Assembly (NCBI GenBank): GCA_030528325.1
Contig: JAUMZD010000008.1
Span: 1 to 64,000 of the forward strand
Direction of reading: 5' to 3'
Length of the DNA: 64,000 bases
Source of the DNA: Lautropia sp.
GTDB taxonomy: Bacteria; Pseudomonadota; Gammaproteobacteria; Burkholderiales; Burkholderiaceae_E
The position numbers were made by a program, and so were the translations under genes. Below the pieces are notes generated by a model. That model did not search any database. It was not told where the DNA came from and saw only the letters and a list, made by a program, of their open reading frames with translations. This document shows, piece after piece, positions 16,537-25,194 of the stretch; position 1 is the first letter of the stretch; every line of letters begins with the position of its first letter.

Positions 16537-17853
16537 TTATCGCGTGATGCCCAGCCACGTCATGCCGGCGGGGCTGAAGTTCAGGGTGTCATGGCGCTCG
16601 ATGGCGTGCGAACTGCTGTTGACACTCAGCAGCTGCCGGCTTGCGGGATCGGTCACGTACACCTCATCCTGCTTGCCGCTGGCGGCCAGGGCGGGCCAGG
16701 GTGCCTCTGACGGCATGGCGACGAAGTTGTCGGTGCGCTTGACCGTCGTCCAGGTGCCGTTGCCGAACTGCAGGGTGTACAGCGTGCCCTTGCTGCTGAG
16801 GATGAGCAGACGGCCACTCTTGTCGAAGGTTGAAGCCCGGCGGGTGGTGCCGGCTTCCCAGCCTTCCAGCGCGATCGGCGTGGCCGTGCCCTTGGCACCG
16901 TCGATGGCGAAGAAGGTCGTGGTGCGAGGCGCCGTCGTGGTGTTGCCGTAGCCGATCAGGTGCCCTTCATGGGCCCGGTGGCTGAAGACCGAGGCGATGC
17001 GGGGGCTGGTCGTGAGCTTCGTTTCGGTGAACTGGTTGCCGGTGCGCCGGATCAGCAGGGCGCCATCGCCGCAACCCACGACCGAGTAGTCACCGGAGCT
17101 GTCGCCGCCGTGCATCTTGTCGCAGGCCGTTGCCAGGGTGGTGGTGAGCTGATAGCTCTGTCCGTTGCGGGTGTAGACCTGGACATGATCGGGCAGCACG
17201 TCGTTGGCGGTGGCCGGGGTGCTGCGCATCGAGGTCAGCAGCAGCTCACCCAGCGGCAGGCCCAGCCCGTGCATCGGGCTTGTCAGCGAGACGCTGCCCA
17301 GCAGCTTGCCCTGGCCGATGCTCTGGTCGGTCACGACCTGAACGCCCGCATTGACCTGGGGCGAGGTATCGGCCTGTCCGTCCATGAAGATGGCTGCCTG
17401 ACCATTGGCCAGCGGGTTGTAGTGTGTGGGCTTCGCACCATCCAGTTGCCAGGACAGCAGTTTCGACGCCTGACGGTAGTCATGGTGATGATCGCCATGA
17501 TCTTCCTGCCACACGCCGCCATCCACCAGCTGAACCCGGTTCTCGGCCCGCTGGAACGCCATGGCATAACGCTTGCCCGGGCTGGCGTGGACCGTGGAGG
17601 CCGGCGAGGCGAGCGCATGCCGTGCTTCGACCCTGTTGTTGTCCAGATCGAAGATGTGCAGGGCGGGCGCCTTGAACTCGGCGATCGCCAGACGTCCCTT
17701 GGTGTCGATATGGGTTTCGCCGTGGTGGTGGTCATCACCGCCGCCACTGCCGCCACAACCGGCGAGTGCGGCCAGCAGCACGGCGGCGACCAGGGCGCGG
17801 CCACGGAAAGGTGCAGCATGGTGGACGGCAGCTGGGAAGGATGCAGAGGACAT
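16537..17853 (-). CDS. AztD-like zinc metallochaperone lipoprotein (beta-propeller)
   Basis: A 438-residue predicted lipoprotein: the signal peptide ends in the lipobox LAALAGC, followed by a Gly/Ser linker and DDHHHGETH. Repeating strands and turns (for example LAIAEFKAPALHIFDLDNN) fit a beta-propeller, and a second His cluster EDHGDHHHD lies near residue 118. AztD proteins are periplasmic propellers that hand zinc to the AztC binding protein, and that fits the location as first gene of this operon. The assignment rests on architecture and context, so it is a moderate one. AGGAGA lies six bases before the ATG. Confidence 0.7.
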   Translation of the reverse strand: MSSASFPAAVHHAAPFRGRALVAAVLLAALAGCGGSGGGDDHHHGETHIDTKGRLAIAEFKAPALHIFDLDNNRVEARHALASPASTVHASPGKRYAMAFQRAENRVQLVDGGVWQEDHGDHHHDYRQASKLLSWQLDGAKPTHYNPLANGQAAIFMDGQADTSPQVNAGVQVVTDQSIGQGKLLGSVSLTSPMHGLGLPLGELLLTSMRSTPATANDVLPDHVQVYTRNGQSYQLTTTLATACDKMHGGDSSGDYSVVGCGDGALLIRRTGNQFTETKLTTSPRIASVFSHRAHEGHLIGYGNTTTAPRTTTFFAIDGAKGTATPIALEGWEAGTTRRASTFDKSGRLLILSSKGTLYTLQFGNGTWTTVKRTDNFVAMPSEAPWPALAASGKQDEVYVTDPASRQLLSVNSSSHAIERHDTLNFSPAGMTWLGITR

Positions 17854-17902
17854 AACGATCTCCTGATGGGTGTAAGGTGTCTCGCCGGATGGAATGGCTT
17901 CG

Positions 17903-17918
17903 GTCTCGTATCCGAGAC
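17903..17918. promoter_or_regulatory. Palindrome in the leader of the zinc operon
   Basis: GTCTCG-TATC-CGAGAC, a perfect 6-bp inverted repeat with a 4-base centre, lies about 15-30 bases into the predicted minus-strand transcript. It could be a Zur operator or a leader hairpin. Confidence 0.35.
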
Positions 17919-17939
17919 TGATTCTCGATCAGAAAAGAT

Positions 17940-17967
17940 GTTATATCGTATCTGTATCAAAAGACAA
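17940..17967 (-). promoter_or_regulatory. Promoter of the zinc operon with candidate Zur site
   Basis: On the minus strand TTGTCT (17967-17962), a 16-base spacer and TATAAC (17945-17940) form a sigma-70-like promoter about 85 bases before the first gene. The spacer and -10 contain the AT-rich repeats GATAC-AGATAC-GATAT-AAC. GTTATA is the half-site core of known Zur boxes, so zinc repression here is plausible. Confidence 0.5.
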
Positions 17968-17971
17968 ATGA

Positions 17972-18026
17972 GGGCCGGCGCGGCCGGTTTGCAGCCCGCG
18001 ACTTTCCTGCCGCCCAGGCTCCCAGG
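17972..18026. repeat. Dispersed palindromic repeat, copy 3
   Basis: GGGCCGGCGCGGCCGG, TTTGCAGCCCGCGACTT and CCTGCCGCCCAGGCTCCC follow one another between the zinc operon promoter and the CBS/DUF294 gene. Another arm fragment, CCCCAAGCTCCTAGC, is at 18159-18173, next to the ribosome-binding site of the downstream gene. Confidence 0.8.
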
Positions 18027-18191
18027 GTATCGGGTAAAACGACAATGGCCGGTTGGGGCACGGCCGGGCAAGATGAAGGGTTGGTGCGTGTCGGGACTGG
18101 GTTCGTCACACGCGCCCGTTTCGGGGATGCGGCGTCCGCGTGGACTTGTTCAGCGTATCCCCAAGCTCCTAGCCGCGAGGAGGCTCGTTCC

Positions 18192-20015
18192 ATGCCCAAT
18201 GCGTTCAATTTCAGCGTTTCGCCCTTCGATTGCCTGACGCAGGCCGAGCAGAACCTGGTGCGGGACAACCTCGACATCGCCTACTTTCGCGCAGGGGAAG
18301 TGCTGCTGGAGGTGGGTGATACGCCGCGGCATCTGTTCGTGCTGATCAAGGGCTACGTGCAGCAGTTCGAGGGCGAGGAGTTGCTGGCCACCTATGGGCC
18401 GGATGACAGTTTCGACGGGCGTGCGCTGGTGGCCGGACGCTCGGGCAGCCGTTTCGTCGCGCTCGAAGAAGTGCTGGCCTACGAGCTGTCGCACGAAGCG
18501 GTGAACGTGCTGATCGCCTCGAACGACACCTTCAGCGCCTTGCTGTTCTCGGCGCTGGGCAAGAAGCTCAGTGCGCTGGCGGCACGCGGCAGCGATCAGG
18601 AAATCCAGTCGCTGAACATGGCACGGGTGGAGGAGGCCTATGTGCGTGCAGCGCATACGGTATCTGCTGACACTGACATCGTGTCGGTGGTGAGACTCTT
18701 CCAGCAGGAGCGCACGAGCAACGTGCTGGTGAGGGACACGTCGGTCGAGCCGCCGCGACTGGGGATTTTCACGACGACGGGTTTGCAGCGCGCCATTCTG
18801 AGTGGTGAGTCGCTGGACACCCTGCCCGTGGGTGAGCTGACGAGCTGGAACCTGCTGACCGTGCGGCCGGATGATCAGGTGGGCGAGGCCCTGGCCATCA
18901 TGTTGCGTCAGGGCGTGCACCGTGTCGTCGTGCAGGACGGCGACGAGATTTCCGGCATTCTGGAATCACTGGATGTCTTCAGTTTCCTGTCGAATCATTC
19001 GATGCTGATCGGCATGCAGCTGCGCGATGCCGGCAGCCTGGACGAGCTGGAAAAGGCGGCCGGCCAGATCACGACGATGATCCGCCGCCAGTACCGGGCC
19101 GGTGCACGCGTGGGTTTTCTGGCGCGGCTGGTGCAGGATCTGAACGCCCGCCTCTTCGATCGGGCCTGGCAGCTGATCGCGCCGCCCGAACTGGTGCAGA
19201 ACAGCTGCGTGCTGGTGATGGGTAGCGAGGGTCGGGGTGAGCAGTTGCTGAAAACCGATCAGGACAACGCGCTGCTGCTGCGTGATGGTTATGCCCCGCC
19301 GCCCAATCTGGCCTCGCTCTGCGAGCGTTTCGGGCAGGCACTGGCACGCTTCGGCTATCCGCCCTGTCCGGGCGGCATCATGATGGGTAATGCGGTCTGG
19401 CGGATGCCGGTATCGGATTTCGCCCGCACGGTGCGGCGCTGGTTCGTGATGCCGGAGACCGACAGCCTGATGAACCTGGCGATCTTCATGGATGCCCATG
19501 CGGTCAGTGGCGATGCGTCGCTGCTGGATGAGCTGAAGGCGCAGCTGGCCACGATGGCGACCGACAACGACATGATGCTGAGCCGCTTCGCGGCCGCGAT
19601 CGATGCCTTCGGCTCCCCGACCCGATGGTGGCAGCGGATGCGGGCCAGCGAGGACGACGCCCGCATCAACATCAAGAAGGCGGGGATCTTCCCGATCGTC
19701 CACGGGGTGCGCAGCCTGGCGTTGGCCGAAGGGATCCATGAGACCAATACGGAGAAGCGGATCCGGGCGCTGGTGGAGAAGGGCGCGCTGAGTCAGGACA
19801 CGGCCGACGAACTGGTCGAGAGCCTGCATTTCTTCATGGGCGTGCGCCTGAAAGCCGGGCTGGATGAACTGGATCAGGACAAGCCGGTGTCGGGCAAGGT
19901 GCCGATCGAGCGGATGACGCCGCTCGAGCGCGACCTGCTGAAGGATGGCCTGCAGGAGGTTCGCCGCTTCAAGGAGCAGATGCGGCTGCGTTTCCGCCTG
20001 GGGGCCGTGACATGA
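18192..20015 (+). CDS. cNMP-binding/CBS-domain nucleotidyltransferase-like protein (DUF294)
   Basis: About 607 residues. Domain order: a cyclic-nucleotide-binding-like fold (about 15-140, with HLFVLIKGYVQQF), a CBS pair (about 150-270, with HTVSADTDIVSVVRLF and LLTVRPDDQVGEALAIM), a DUF294 nucleotidyltransferase domain with VMGSEGRGEQLLKTDQDNAL near 340-360, and the DUF294 C-terminal helical domain. It resembles GlnD-type uridylyltransferase signalling proteins; substrate unknown. I chose the ATG at 18192, preceded by GAGGAGG; the frame is open upstream to 18045 through repeat-derived sequence. The exonuclease gene overlaps its stop, and the acetate symporter lies convergent beyond it, a common association. 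Confidence 0.87.
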   Translation: MPNAFNFSVSPFDCLTQAEQNLVRDNLDIAYFRAGEVLLEVGDTPRHLFVLIKGYVQQFEGEELLATYGPDDSFDGRALVAGRSGSRFVALEEVLAYELSHEAVNVLIASNDTFSALLFSALGKKLSALAARGSDQEIQSLNMARVEEAYVRAAHTVSADTDIVSVVRLFQQERTSNVLVRDTSVEPPRLGIFTTTGLQRAILSGESLDTLPVGELTSWNLLTVRPDDQVGEALAIMLRQGVHRVVVQDGDEISGILESLDVFSFLSNHSMLIGMQLRDAGSLDELEKAAGQITTMIRRQYRAGARVGFLARLVQDLNARLFDRAWQLIAPPELVQNSCVLVMGSEGRGEQLLKTDQDNALLLRDGYAPPPNLASLCERFGQALARFGYPPCPGGIMMGNAVWRMPVSDFARTVRRWFVMPETDSLMNLAIFMDAHAVSGDASLLDELKAQLATMATDNDMMLSRFAAAIDAFGSPTRWWQRMRASEDDARINIKKAGIFPIVHGVRSLALAEGIHETNTEKRIRALVEKGALSQDTADELVESLHFFMGVRLKAGLDELDQDKPVSGKVPIERMTPLERDLLKDGLQEVRRFKEQMRLRFRLGAVT

Positions 20016-20701
20016 TGAAGGATCGTCATCTGCTCGATACGGCCCCGGCCTGGATCCAGCGCTGGGCCGAAGACATGAAGCGGGCCTGGCAGCGCAAGCG
20101 TCTGAAGGATCCGCAATGGGATTTCCTCTTCGCGCCGGCGCCACCGAATGAATGGGTGTCGGTGGATTGCGAGACGACCGGGCTGAACGTGCGGCAGGAC
20201 GAGATCATCGCGATCGGCGCAACCAGAATTGTGGGCCGCCGGATCATGACGAGCGAGCGGCTGGAACTGCTGGTCAGGCCCGAGCGGGAAGTGAAGGCCG
20301 ACAGCGTGCAGGTGCACCGCCTGCGTACCCAGGATGTGGCCGACGGGTTGCCCCTGTGCGAGGCGATGACGAAGCTGCTGCATTTCATCGGCAGCCGGCC
20401 ACTGGTGGGCTATTACCTGGAATTCGATGTGGCGATGATCAACCGGGCGCTGAAGCAGTGTTTCGGCCTCACGCTGCCGCAGTCGAAGATCGAGGTGTCG
20501 GCGATGTATTACGACCATGTATTCCGGCAGTTGCCGCTGTATCAGCAACATGAAAGCGCCGATATCGACCTGCGTTTTTCCACCATCATGCAGGCGCTGG
20601 ATCTGCCGACGCGCGAGGCGCATGATGCGCTGAACGATGCGGTGATGGCGGCGCTGGCCTTCATCAGGCTGCGAGAGTTGCGGGGTGAAGCGGATGCATG
20701 A
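20012..20701 (+). CDS. DnaQ-like 3'-5' exonuclease (DEDD superfamily)
   Basis: A 229-residue protein with the exonuclease fold of the DNA polymerase III epsilon subunit. ExoI motif: VSVDCETTGLNV (DxE). ExoII: LVGYYLEFDVAMIN (D). ExoIII: EAHDALNDAVMAALAF (HDxxxD). The first 45 residues are a basic extension before the domain. It is too short for a full DnaQ and is coupled by an ATGA overlap to the DUF294 protein, so it is likely a dedicated partner nuclease of unknown substrate rather than the replicative proofreader. Confidence 0.85.
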   Translation: MMKDRHLLDTAPAWIQRWAEDMKRAWQRKRLKDPQWDFLFAPAPPNEWVSVDCETTGLNVRQDEIIAIGATRIVGRRIMTSERLELLVRPEREVKADSVQVHRLRTQDVADGLPLCEAMTKLLHFIGSRPLVGYYLEFDVAMINRALKQCFGLTLPQSKIEVSAMYYDHVFRQLPLYQQHESADIDLRFSTIMQALDLPTREAHDALNDAVMAALAFIRLRELRGEADA

Positions 20702-20877
20702 CACGCTCTATATCCGGCGCGATGAAAGGACGGGCGACGTGATCCTGTAGAAGCGCCCGTCCGACTGGCAGGGCTTCATCGAGGCCGTTGCCCAGCTGGA
20801 GGGGGAAACGCTGGAAATCGTGCGCGATGAACGGCCGGCTGAACGTGACCCGTTCGAGGACTGGAGATACGCTGAAA
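20694..20877 (+). pseudogene. Remnant of a small antitoxin-like gene, interrupted by an amber codon
   Basis: The frame from ATG 20694 reads MHDTLYIRRDERTGDVIL, then TAG at 20748-20750, then KRPSDWQGFIEAVAQLEGE and, further on, ERPAERDPFEDWRYAE up to the A-run at 20875. The sequence on both sides of the stop reads as one protein and resembles the C-terminal half of AbrB/VapB-type antitoxins (IRRDERTGDVIL, then W-F, then a tail rich in E and R). The N-terminal DNA-binding half is missing and no toxin gene follows. The family assignment is tentative. Confidence 0.4.
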
Positions 20878-20907
20878 AAAGGCCCACCCCGTCTGGCGGG
20901 GTGGGCC
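20875..20907 (-). terminator. Rho-independent terminator of actP
   Basis: GGCCCACCCC (20881-20890) and GGGGTGGGCC (20898-20907) form a perfect 10-bp stem with a 7-base loop. Read on the minus strand it is followed by TTTTTT (20880-20875), and it lies 50 bases beyond the actP stop. Confidence 0.9.
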
Positions 20908-20956
20908 GTCGGGATCATCCTGTCAGGGCCTGATGCCAGGCCCTGAGGGCGGATGA

Positions 20957-22717
20957 TCAGTGGCTGCTGGCCTTCGAGGCACCGTAGCCGGTTTCGGAAC
21001 GCACCTGCTGGGCGGCGAAGGATTCACGCTCTTTCGCCGCCTGCGGGCTGTTGTCGAGCAGCGAGAACAGCCACACGCCCAGGAAGCCCAGCGTCATCGA
21101 GAACAGGGCTGGCGAGGTGTAGGGGAAGGGAGCCGAGCCTTTCGGGTTGCCGAAGGTGGCTTCCCATACCGAGGGTGACAGGATCGTCAGCACCACCGAG
21201 GCAGCCAGGCCCAGGAAGCCGCCGATGACGGCTCCGCGGGTGGTCGTGCCTTTCCACAGTACCGACAGGAACAGCACCGGGAAGTTGGCCGAGGCGGCCA
21301 CGGCGAAGGCCAGCGACACCATGAAGGCGATGTTCTGCTTCTCGAACAGGATGCCCAGCAGCACGGCGATGATGCCGAGCGCCAGCGTGGTGATGCGCGA
21401 GACCTTCAGTTCGGAGGCGCTGTCGGCCTTGCCCTGCTTGATGACGGTGGCATAGAGGTCATGCGACACGGCCGAGGCGCCGGACAGCGTGAGTCCGGCC
21501 ACCACGGCCAGGATCGTGGCAAAGGCCACGGCCGAGATGAAGCCGTAGAACACGTCGCCACCCACCGATTTGGCCACCAGCACGGCCGCCATGTTCGAGG
21601 TGCCTGCACCGCCATGGATGACACCCTTGACGGTATCGGCGAACTCGGGGTTGGTCAGCACCAGCGTGATGGCGCCAAAACCGATGATGAAGATCACGGC
21701 GTAGAAGTAGCCGATCCAGGTGGTGGCCCAGAACACGGATTTGCGGGCTTCCTTCGCATCCGGCACCGTGAAGAAGCGCATCAGGATGTGCGGCAGGCCG
21801 GCGGTACCGAACATCAGCGCCATGCCGAAGGAAATGGCCGAGATCGGATCCTTGATGAAGCCGCCAGGGCCCATGATCGACAGACCGGTGCTGGCGGCCT
21901 CTTCGGCGCTCTGGCCGGCGTTCTTCGCGATCTCGGTCTTGACCCGCACGCCATCGGCGAACAGGGCTTCGAGACTGAAACCGTATTGGGACAGCACCAT
22001 GAAGCCCATGAAGGTGACACCGCACAGCAGCAGCACGGCCTTGATGATCTGCACCCAGGTGGTGGCGGTCATCCCGCCGAACATCACGTAGATCATCATC
22101 AGCGCGCCCACCAGCACGACGGCCATCCAGTAGTCGAGGCCGAAGAGCAGCTTGATCAGCTGGCCGGCACCGACCATCTGGGCGATCAGGTAGAAGGCCA
22201 CGACCACCAGCGTGCCGGAGGCGGCGAACAGGCGGATCGGTTTCTGCTGGAAGCGGTAGCCGGCCACGTCGGCGAAGGTGAACTTGCCGAGGTTGCGCAG
22301 CCGCTCGGCCAGCAGGAAGGTGAGGATCGGCCAGCCCACGAGAAAGCCGATGGCATAGATCAGGCCGTCGTAGCCATTGGCCATGACCGCTGCGGCGATG
22401 CCGAGGAACGACGCGGCGGACATGTAATCGCCGGCGATGGCCAAGCCGTTCTGGAAGCCGCTGATGCCGCCGCCGGCGGTGTAGAAGTCGGCGGCGGACT
22501 TGGTGCGGCCGGCCGCCCACTTGGTGATCCAGAGGGTGGCACAGACGAAGACGACGAACATGATGATCGCCGTCCAGTTGGTGGCCTGTTTGGCGGCTTC
22601 GCCGACTTCACCGGCGGCGTGGGCGGCACTGGCGAGCAGCAGCGAACCCAGGGCGGTGACCGTACAGGCCGCAAGGGAAGAGAGAGAAGCTTGCATGGTT
22701 GGGATACGGTCACTCAT
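20957..22717 (-). CDS. actP: Cation/acetate symporter, sodium:solute symporter family
   Basis: A Na+-coupled acetate (short monocarboxylate) importer in the inner membrane, 586 residues with about 13 helices. After a cleavable-looking N-terminal segment ([12 protein letters not shown]) it shows [20 protein letters not shown] and [20 protein letters not shown], which are ActP signatures, and [20 protein letters not shown] (the SSS family GTxGLPHxLxR motif). It is translationally coupled by an ATGA overlap to the DUF485 gene upstream, the standard yjcH-actP arrangement. Confidence 0.92.
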   Translation of the reverse strand: MSDRIPTMQASLSSLAACTVTALGSLLLASAAHAAGEVGEAAKQATNWTAIIMFVVFVCATLWITKWAAGRTKSAADFYTAGGGISGFQNGLAIAGDYMSAASFLGIAAAVMANGYDGLIYAIGFLVGWPILTFLLAERLRNLGKFTFADVAGYRFQQKPIRLFAASGTLVVVAFYLIAQMVGAGQLIKLLFGLDYWMAVVLVGALMMIYVMFGGMTATTWVQIIKAVLLLCGVTFMGFMVLSQYGFSLEALFADGVRVKTEIAKNAGQSAEEAASTGLSIMGPGGFIKDPISAISFGMALMFGTAGLPHILMRFFTVPDAKEARKSVFWATTWIGYFYAVIFIIGFGAITLVLTNPEFADTVKGVIHGGAGTSNMAAVLVAKSVGGDVFYGFISAVAFATILAVVAGLTLSGASAVSHDLYATVIKQGKADSASELKVSRITTLALGIIAVLLGILFEKQNIAFMVSLAFAVAASANFPVLFLSVLWKGTTTRGAVIGGFLGLAASVVLTILSPSVWEATFGNPKGSAPFPYTSPALFSMTLGFLGVWLFSLLDNSPQAAKERESFAAQQVRSETGYGASKASSH

Positions 22718-23040
22718 TGGGTGGTGTCCTTCAGGATTTCGCGGGTCTGGGCGTCGTACTGGCTGTTGGCACGGAAGACGTAGATGCCGGTGATGATGAC
22801 GGTGAAGATGATGACACCGAGACCGATCGGGATGCCGATGGTCGTGACGCCGCTGTCGGACACGGGGGTGGCGAGGAACTGCTTGTCGAATGCGATCAGC
22901 CCGATGTAGCCGTAGTAGACGATCAGCATCAGGATCGTCAATGTCCAGCCAAAGACGTTCCGCTCCTGCTTCAGCTTCTGGTACTGCGGATGACGTTGTA
23001 TTTTTTCGACGACAGGGTCGGACATGTTGGTCTCCTTCAT
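22714..23040 (-). CDS. yjcH: DUF485 membrane protein, partner of ActP
   Basis: A 108-residue protein with two transmembrane helices. The N-terminus [20 protein letters not shown] and the helix [20 protein letters not shown] are typical of DUF485 (YjcH). It starts at 23040 with GGAG eight to eleven bases before the ATG and overlaps actP by four bases, indicating a two-gene operon. Confidence 0.9.
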   Translation of the reverse strand: MKETNMSDPVVEKIQRHPQYQKLKQERNVFGWTLTILMLIVYYGYIGLIAFDKQFLATPVSDSGVTTIGIPIGLGVIIFTVIITGIYVFRANSQYDAQTREILKDTTQ

Positions 23041-23151
23041 AGAGTCAAGCCGTTCTGACTGCGCCTGAAACTCTGAAGGAGGGATGGCCTTTCAGCAAGA
23101 AGGGAAAATACCGAGAAATCGGCGCTGTGATGGCGCCACGACGGGCCGCTC

Positions 23152-23190
23152 GGGAGCTTGGGCGGCAGGCATCCTGCCCGCCCTTCCGGA
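23152..23190. repeat. Dispersed palindromic repeat, copy 4 (shortened, directly after purU)
   Basis: GGGAGCTTGGGCGGCAGG, then CATCCTGCCCGCCC. The two arms are close together, so the copy folds as a compact hairpin (GGGCGGCAGG with CCTGCCCGCCC). It abuts the purU stop codon and may serve as its terminator. Confidence 0.75.
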
Positions 23191-23191
23191 A

Positions 23192-24055
23192 TCAGCGGAA
23201 CACGATCGTCTTGTTGCCGTCGAGCAGCACCCGGTGCTCGGCATGCCACTTCACGGCGCGGGCCAGCACGAGGCTTTCGATGTCGGCGCCGATGGCCGTC
23301 AGCCGGGTGGCATTCATGGCGTGGTCGACCCGCTCCACGTCCTGCTCGATGATGGGGCCCTCGTCCAGGTCCGGGGTGACGTAATGGGCGGTGGCGCCGA
23401 TGATCTTCACGCCCCGCCGGTGTGCCTGATGGTAGGGGCGTGCGCCCTTGAAGGAGGGCAGGAAGGAGTGGTGGATGTTGATGGCGCGGCCCTGCAGCTG
23501 CCGGCACATGTCGTCCGACAGGATCTGCATGTAGCGTGCCAGTACCACGAGGCGCGCGCCGCTGCGTTCGATGATGTCGAGCTGGCGGGCTTCGACCTCG
23601 GCCTTGTCCTGGCTACCCATCGGCGTGTGGTAGAACGGGATACGGTGTGTTTCGGCCAGCGCACGGAAGTCTTCGTGATTCGAGATGATCGCGCGAACGT
23701 CGATGGGCAACAGGCCCGTCTGTGCCCGGAAGAGCAGGTCGTTCAGGCAGTGCCCCTGTTTCGACACCATGATCAGCGTCGGCAGCTTCTCGCCGGCCGG
23801 GGACAGTTGCCATTGCAGCGAAAAGCGTGCGGCCAGATCGGTCAGTGCCTGCCGGATCCGCCCGTCGGAGGACGGGCTGCCTTCCCCCTGTGGTGCATGG
23901 CTGAACTGCACCCGCATGAAGAACAGGCCCGAATCCGGGTCGTTGTATTGCGCAGCTTCGGTGATGTTGCTGTTCAGGTCGAAGAGCAGACCACTGACGG
24001 CATGCACGATGCCCGGGCGGTCGGGGCAGGTGAGGGTGAGGATGTATTCGTTCAC
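23192..24055 (-). CDS. purU: Formyltetrahydrofolate deformylase
   Basis: Hydrolyses 10-formyl-THF to formate and THF, supplying formate to PurT and balancing one-carbon pools. With the chosen start it has about 287 residues, the family norm. An ACT domain comes first (LTCPDRPGIVHAVSGLLF), then the formyltransferase-like domain with VSKQGHCLNDLLFR, NIHHSFLPSFKGARPYHQAH and a DEGPIIEQD segment bearing the catalytic Asp region. I chose the GTG at 24055 because the protein family begins there. The frame extends to a GTG at 24118, but that part is Pro-rich and runs into a copy of the dispersed repeat. Confidence 0.92.
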   Translation of the reverse strand: MNEYILTLTCPDRPGIVHAVSGLLFDLNSNITEAAQYNDPDSGLFFMRVQFSHAPQGEGSPSSDGRIRQALTDLAARFSLQWQLSPAGEKLPTLIMVSKQGHCLNDLLFRAQTGLLPIDVRAIISNHEDFRALAETHRIPFYHTPMGSQDKAEVEARQLDIIERSGARLVVLARYMQILSDDMCRQLQGRAINIHHSFLPSFKGARPYHQAHRRGVKIIGATAHYVTPDLDEGPIIEQDVERVDHAMNATRLTAIGADIESLVLARAVKWHAEHRVLLDGNKTIVFR

Positions 24056-24100
24056 GGGCGGAGCGGGCAAAAGGGGGAAAGGTGTCGGGATGGGCAGGCA

Positions 24101-24178
24101 GGGCGGCGAATCGGGCACGAACCGTGCCCGGCGGGGCCGATTTTCGCCTTCGCGATTCCTGCCGCCCAGGCTCCTGGC
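24101..24178. repeat. Dispersed palindromic repeat, copy 5 (type B interior)
   Basis: GCGGCGAATCGGGCACGA, ACCGTGCCCGGCGGGGCC, GATTTTCGCCTTCGCGA and TTCCTGCCGCCCAGGCTCC in order. The interior differs from that of copy 1 but the terminal arm is shared. It contains its own inverted pair, CGGGCACG with CGTGCCCG. It lies just upstream of purU. Confidence 0.85.
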
Positions 24179-24389
24179 AGCATGCCTGCCGGGCGCACTG
24201 GCTTGTGAGGGCGCCGGGCAGGGGCCGGGTTATCATGCGGTCAAAAGACGCCCCCTCCCACCTGAGTCCGTGCTGGCCGGGATGCCGGCGTGCACCGGGG
24301 CAGTGGGGCGGGCCTTGGGCCGGCATGTCCAGTACATCGTTGCCGGTCCAATCTTAATGCACAACATCGAGTTACCAGGAGAAAGAGAG

Positions 24390-25151
24390 ATGTCGAAGTC
24401 GATCAAGGGCGTGTTGCCGAAAACCTGTGGCGTGCCGGCCGCAGTGGCTGCTGCCGTGCTGGCCCTGGCGGCGGCACCGGCGGCACAGGCGGCGGATCTG
24501 GCCAGTTCGCTGCAGCTGGTCACGCAGACCGAGTTCCGCAAGATGGCCGAAGACCTGGGGGCCGGGCTGGCCTATCGCGGGCTGGCACCGGCCGAGAGCC
24601 TGGGGGTGCTGGGTTTTGACATCAGCGCAGCCGTCACGGGCCTGGAGCTTCAGGACAACAACATCTGGACACGGGCCTCGGGCGGCGACAAGGTGGACAA
24701 GACCGTGTACCTGAGCGGGATTCGCCTGCACAAGGGCCTGCCGGGCAACGTCGACATCGAGGGCTACTACAGTCAGGGGTCGCGCAACGTGAAAGCCTAT
24801 GGGGGGGCGCTGCGCTGGGCGGTGCTGCCGGGCAGCACGCTGGTGCCAGCCGTGGCGTTGCGTGGTTCGTTCACCAAGTTGACGGGCATCGATCGCCTGA
24901 AGGCCGACACGATGGGCCTGGATGTCTCGATCTCGAAGGGTTTCCTGATGTTCACGCCCTATGCCGGTCTGGGTTATGTCTGGACCACCACCAAGCCGCA
25001 GGATACGCCCTTCCTGAGGAAGGAAAGCATCGGCATGGGCCGCGCCTTTGCCGGGCTGAACATGAACCTGGGCATCATCAACCTCTCGGCGGAATTTGAC
25101 CGAACCGGCAGCAACGACAGCTACAGCCTGAAGGCCGGGCTGCGCTTCTGA
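24390..25151 (+). CDS. Small outer-membrane beta-barrel protein
   Basis: A 253-residue protein with a clear signal peptide (VAAAVLALAAAPAAQAA) and alternating hydrophobic strands typical of an 8- to 12-strand barrel (for example LGFDISAAVTGLEL and LVPAVALRGSFTKL). It ends in GLRF, a terminal phenylalanine recognised by the BAM machinery. AGGAGA precedes the ATG at 24390. I do not recognise the specific family; it resembles uncharacterised porin-like proteins. It is divergent from purU and convergent with pgi. Confidence 0.75.
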   Translation: MSKSIKGVLPKTCGVPAAVAAAVLALAAAPAAQAADLASSLQLVTQTEFRKMAEDLGAGLAYRGLAPAESLGVLGFDISAAVTGLELQDNNIWTRASGGDKVDKTVYLSGIRLHKGLPGNVDIEGYYSQGSRNVKAYGGALRWAVLPGSTLVPAVALRGSFTKLTGIDRLKADTMGLDVSISKGFLMFTPYAGLGYVWTTTKPQDTPFLRKESIGMGRAFAGLNMNLGIINLSAEFDRTGSNDSYSLKAGLRF

Positions 25152-25194
25152 GCATGAGGGGGCTGCCGATCGGGGGTGGCCCCTGCTCAACCGG

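Noticed and set aside
18045..18191. N-terminal extension of the CBS/DUF294 protein from 18045
   Set aside because: It has no ribosome-binding site and ends in a repeat fragment, whereas the ATG at 18192 has GAGGAGG nine bases upstream.
24056..24118. Longer purU start at GTG 24118
   Set aside because: The extra 21 residues are Pro-rich, lie partly in a dispersed repeat and have no counterpart in the family; the GTG at 24055 gives the normal length.
25152..25194. GC-rich inverted repeat (AGGGG with CCCCT) between the barrel gene and pgi as a terminator
   Set aside because: The stem is short, the loop long and there is no T-run on either strand.
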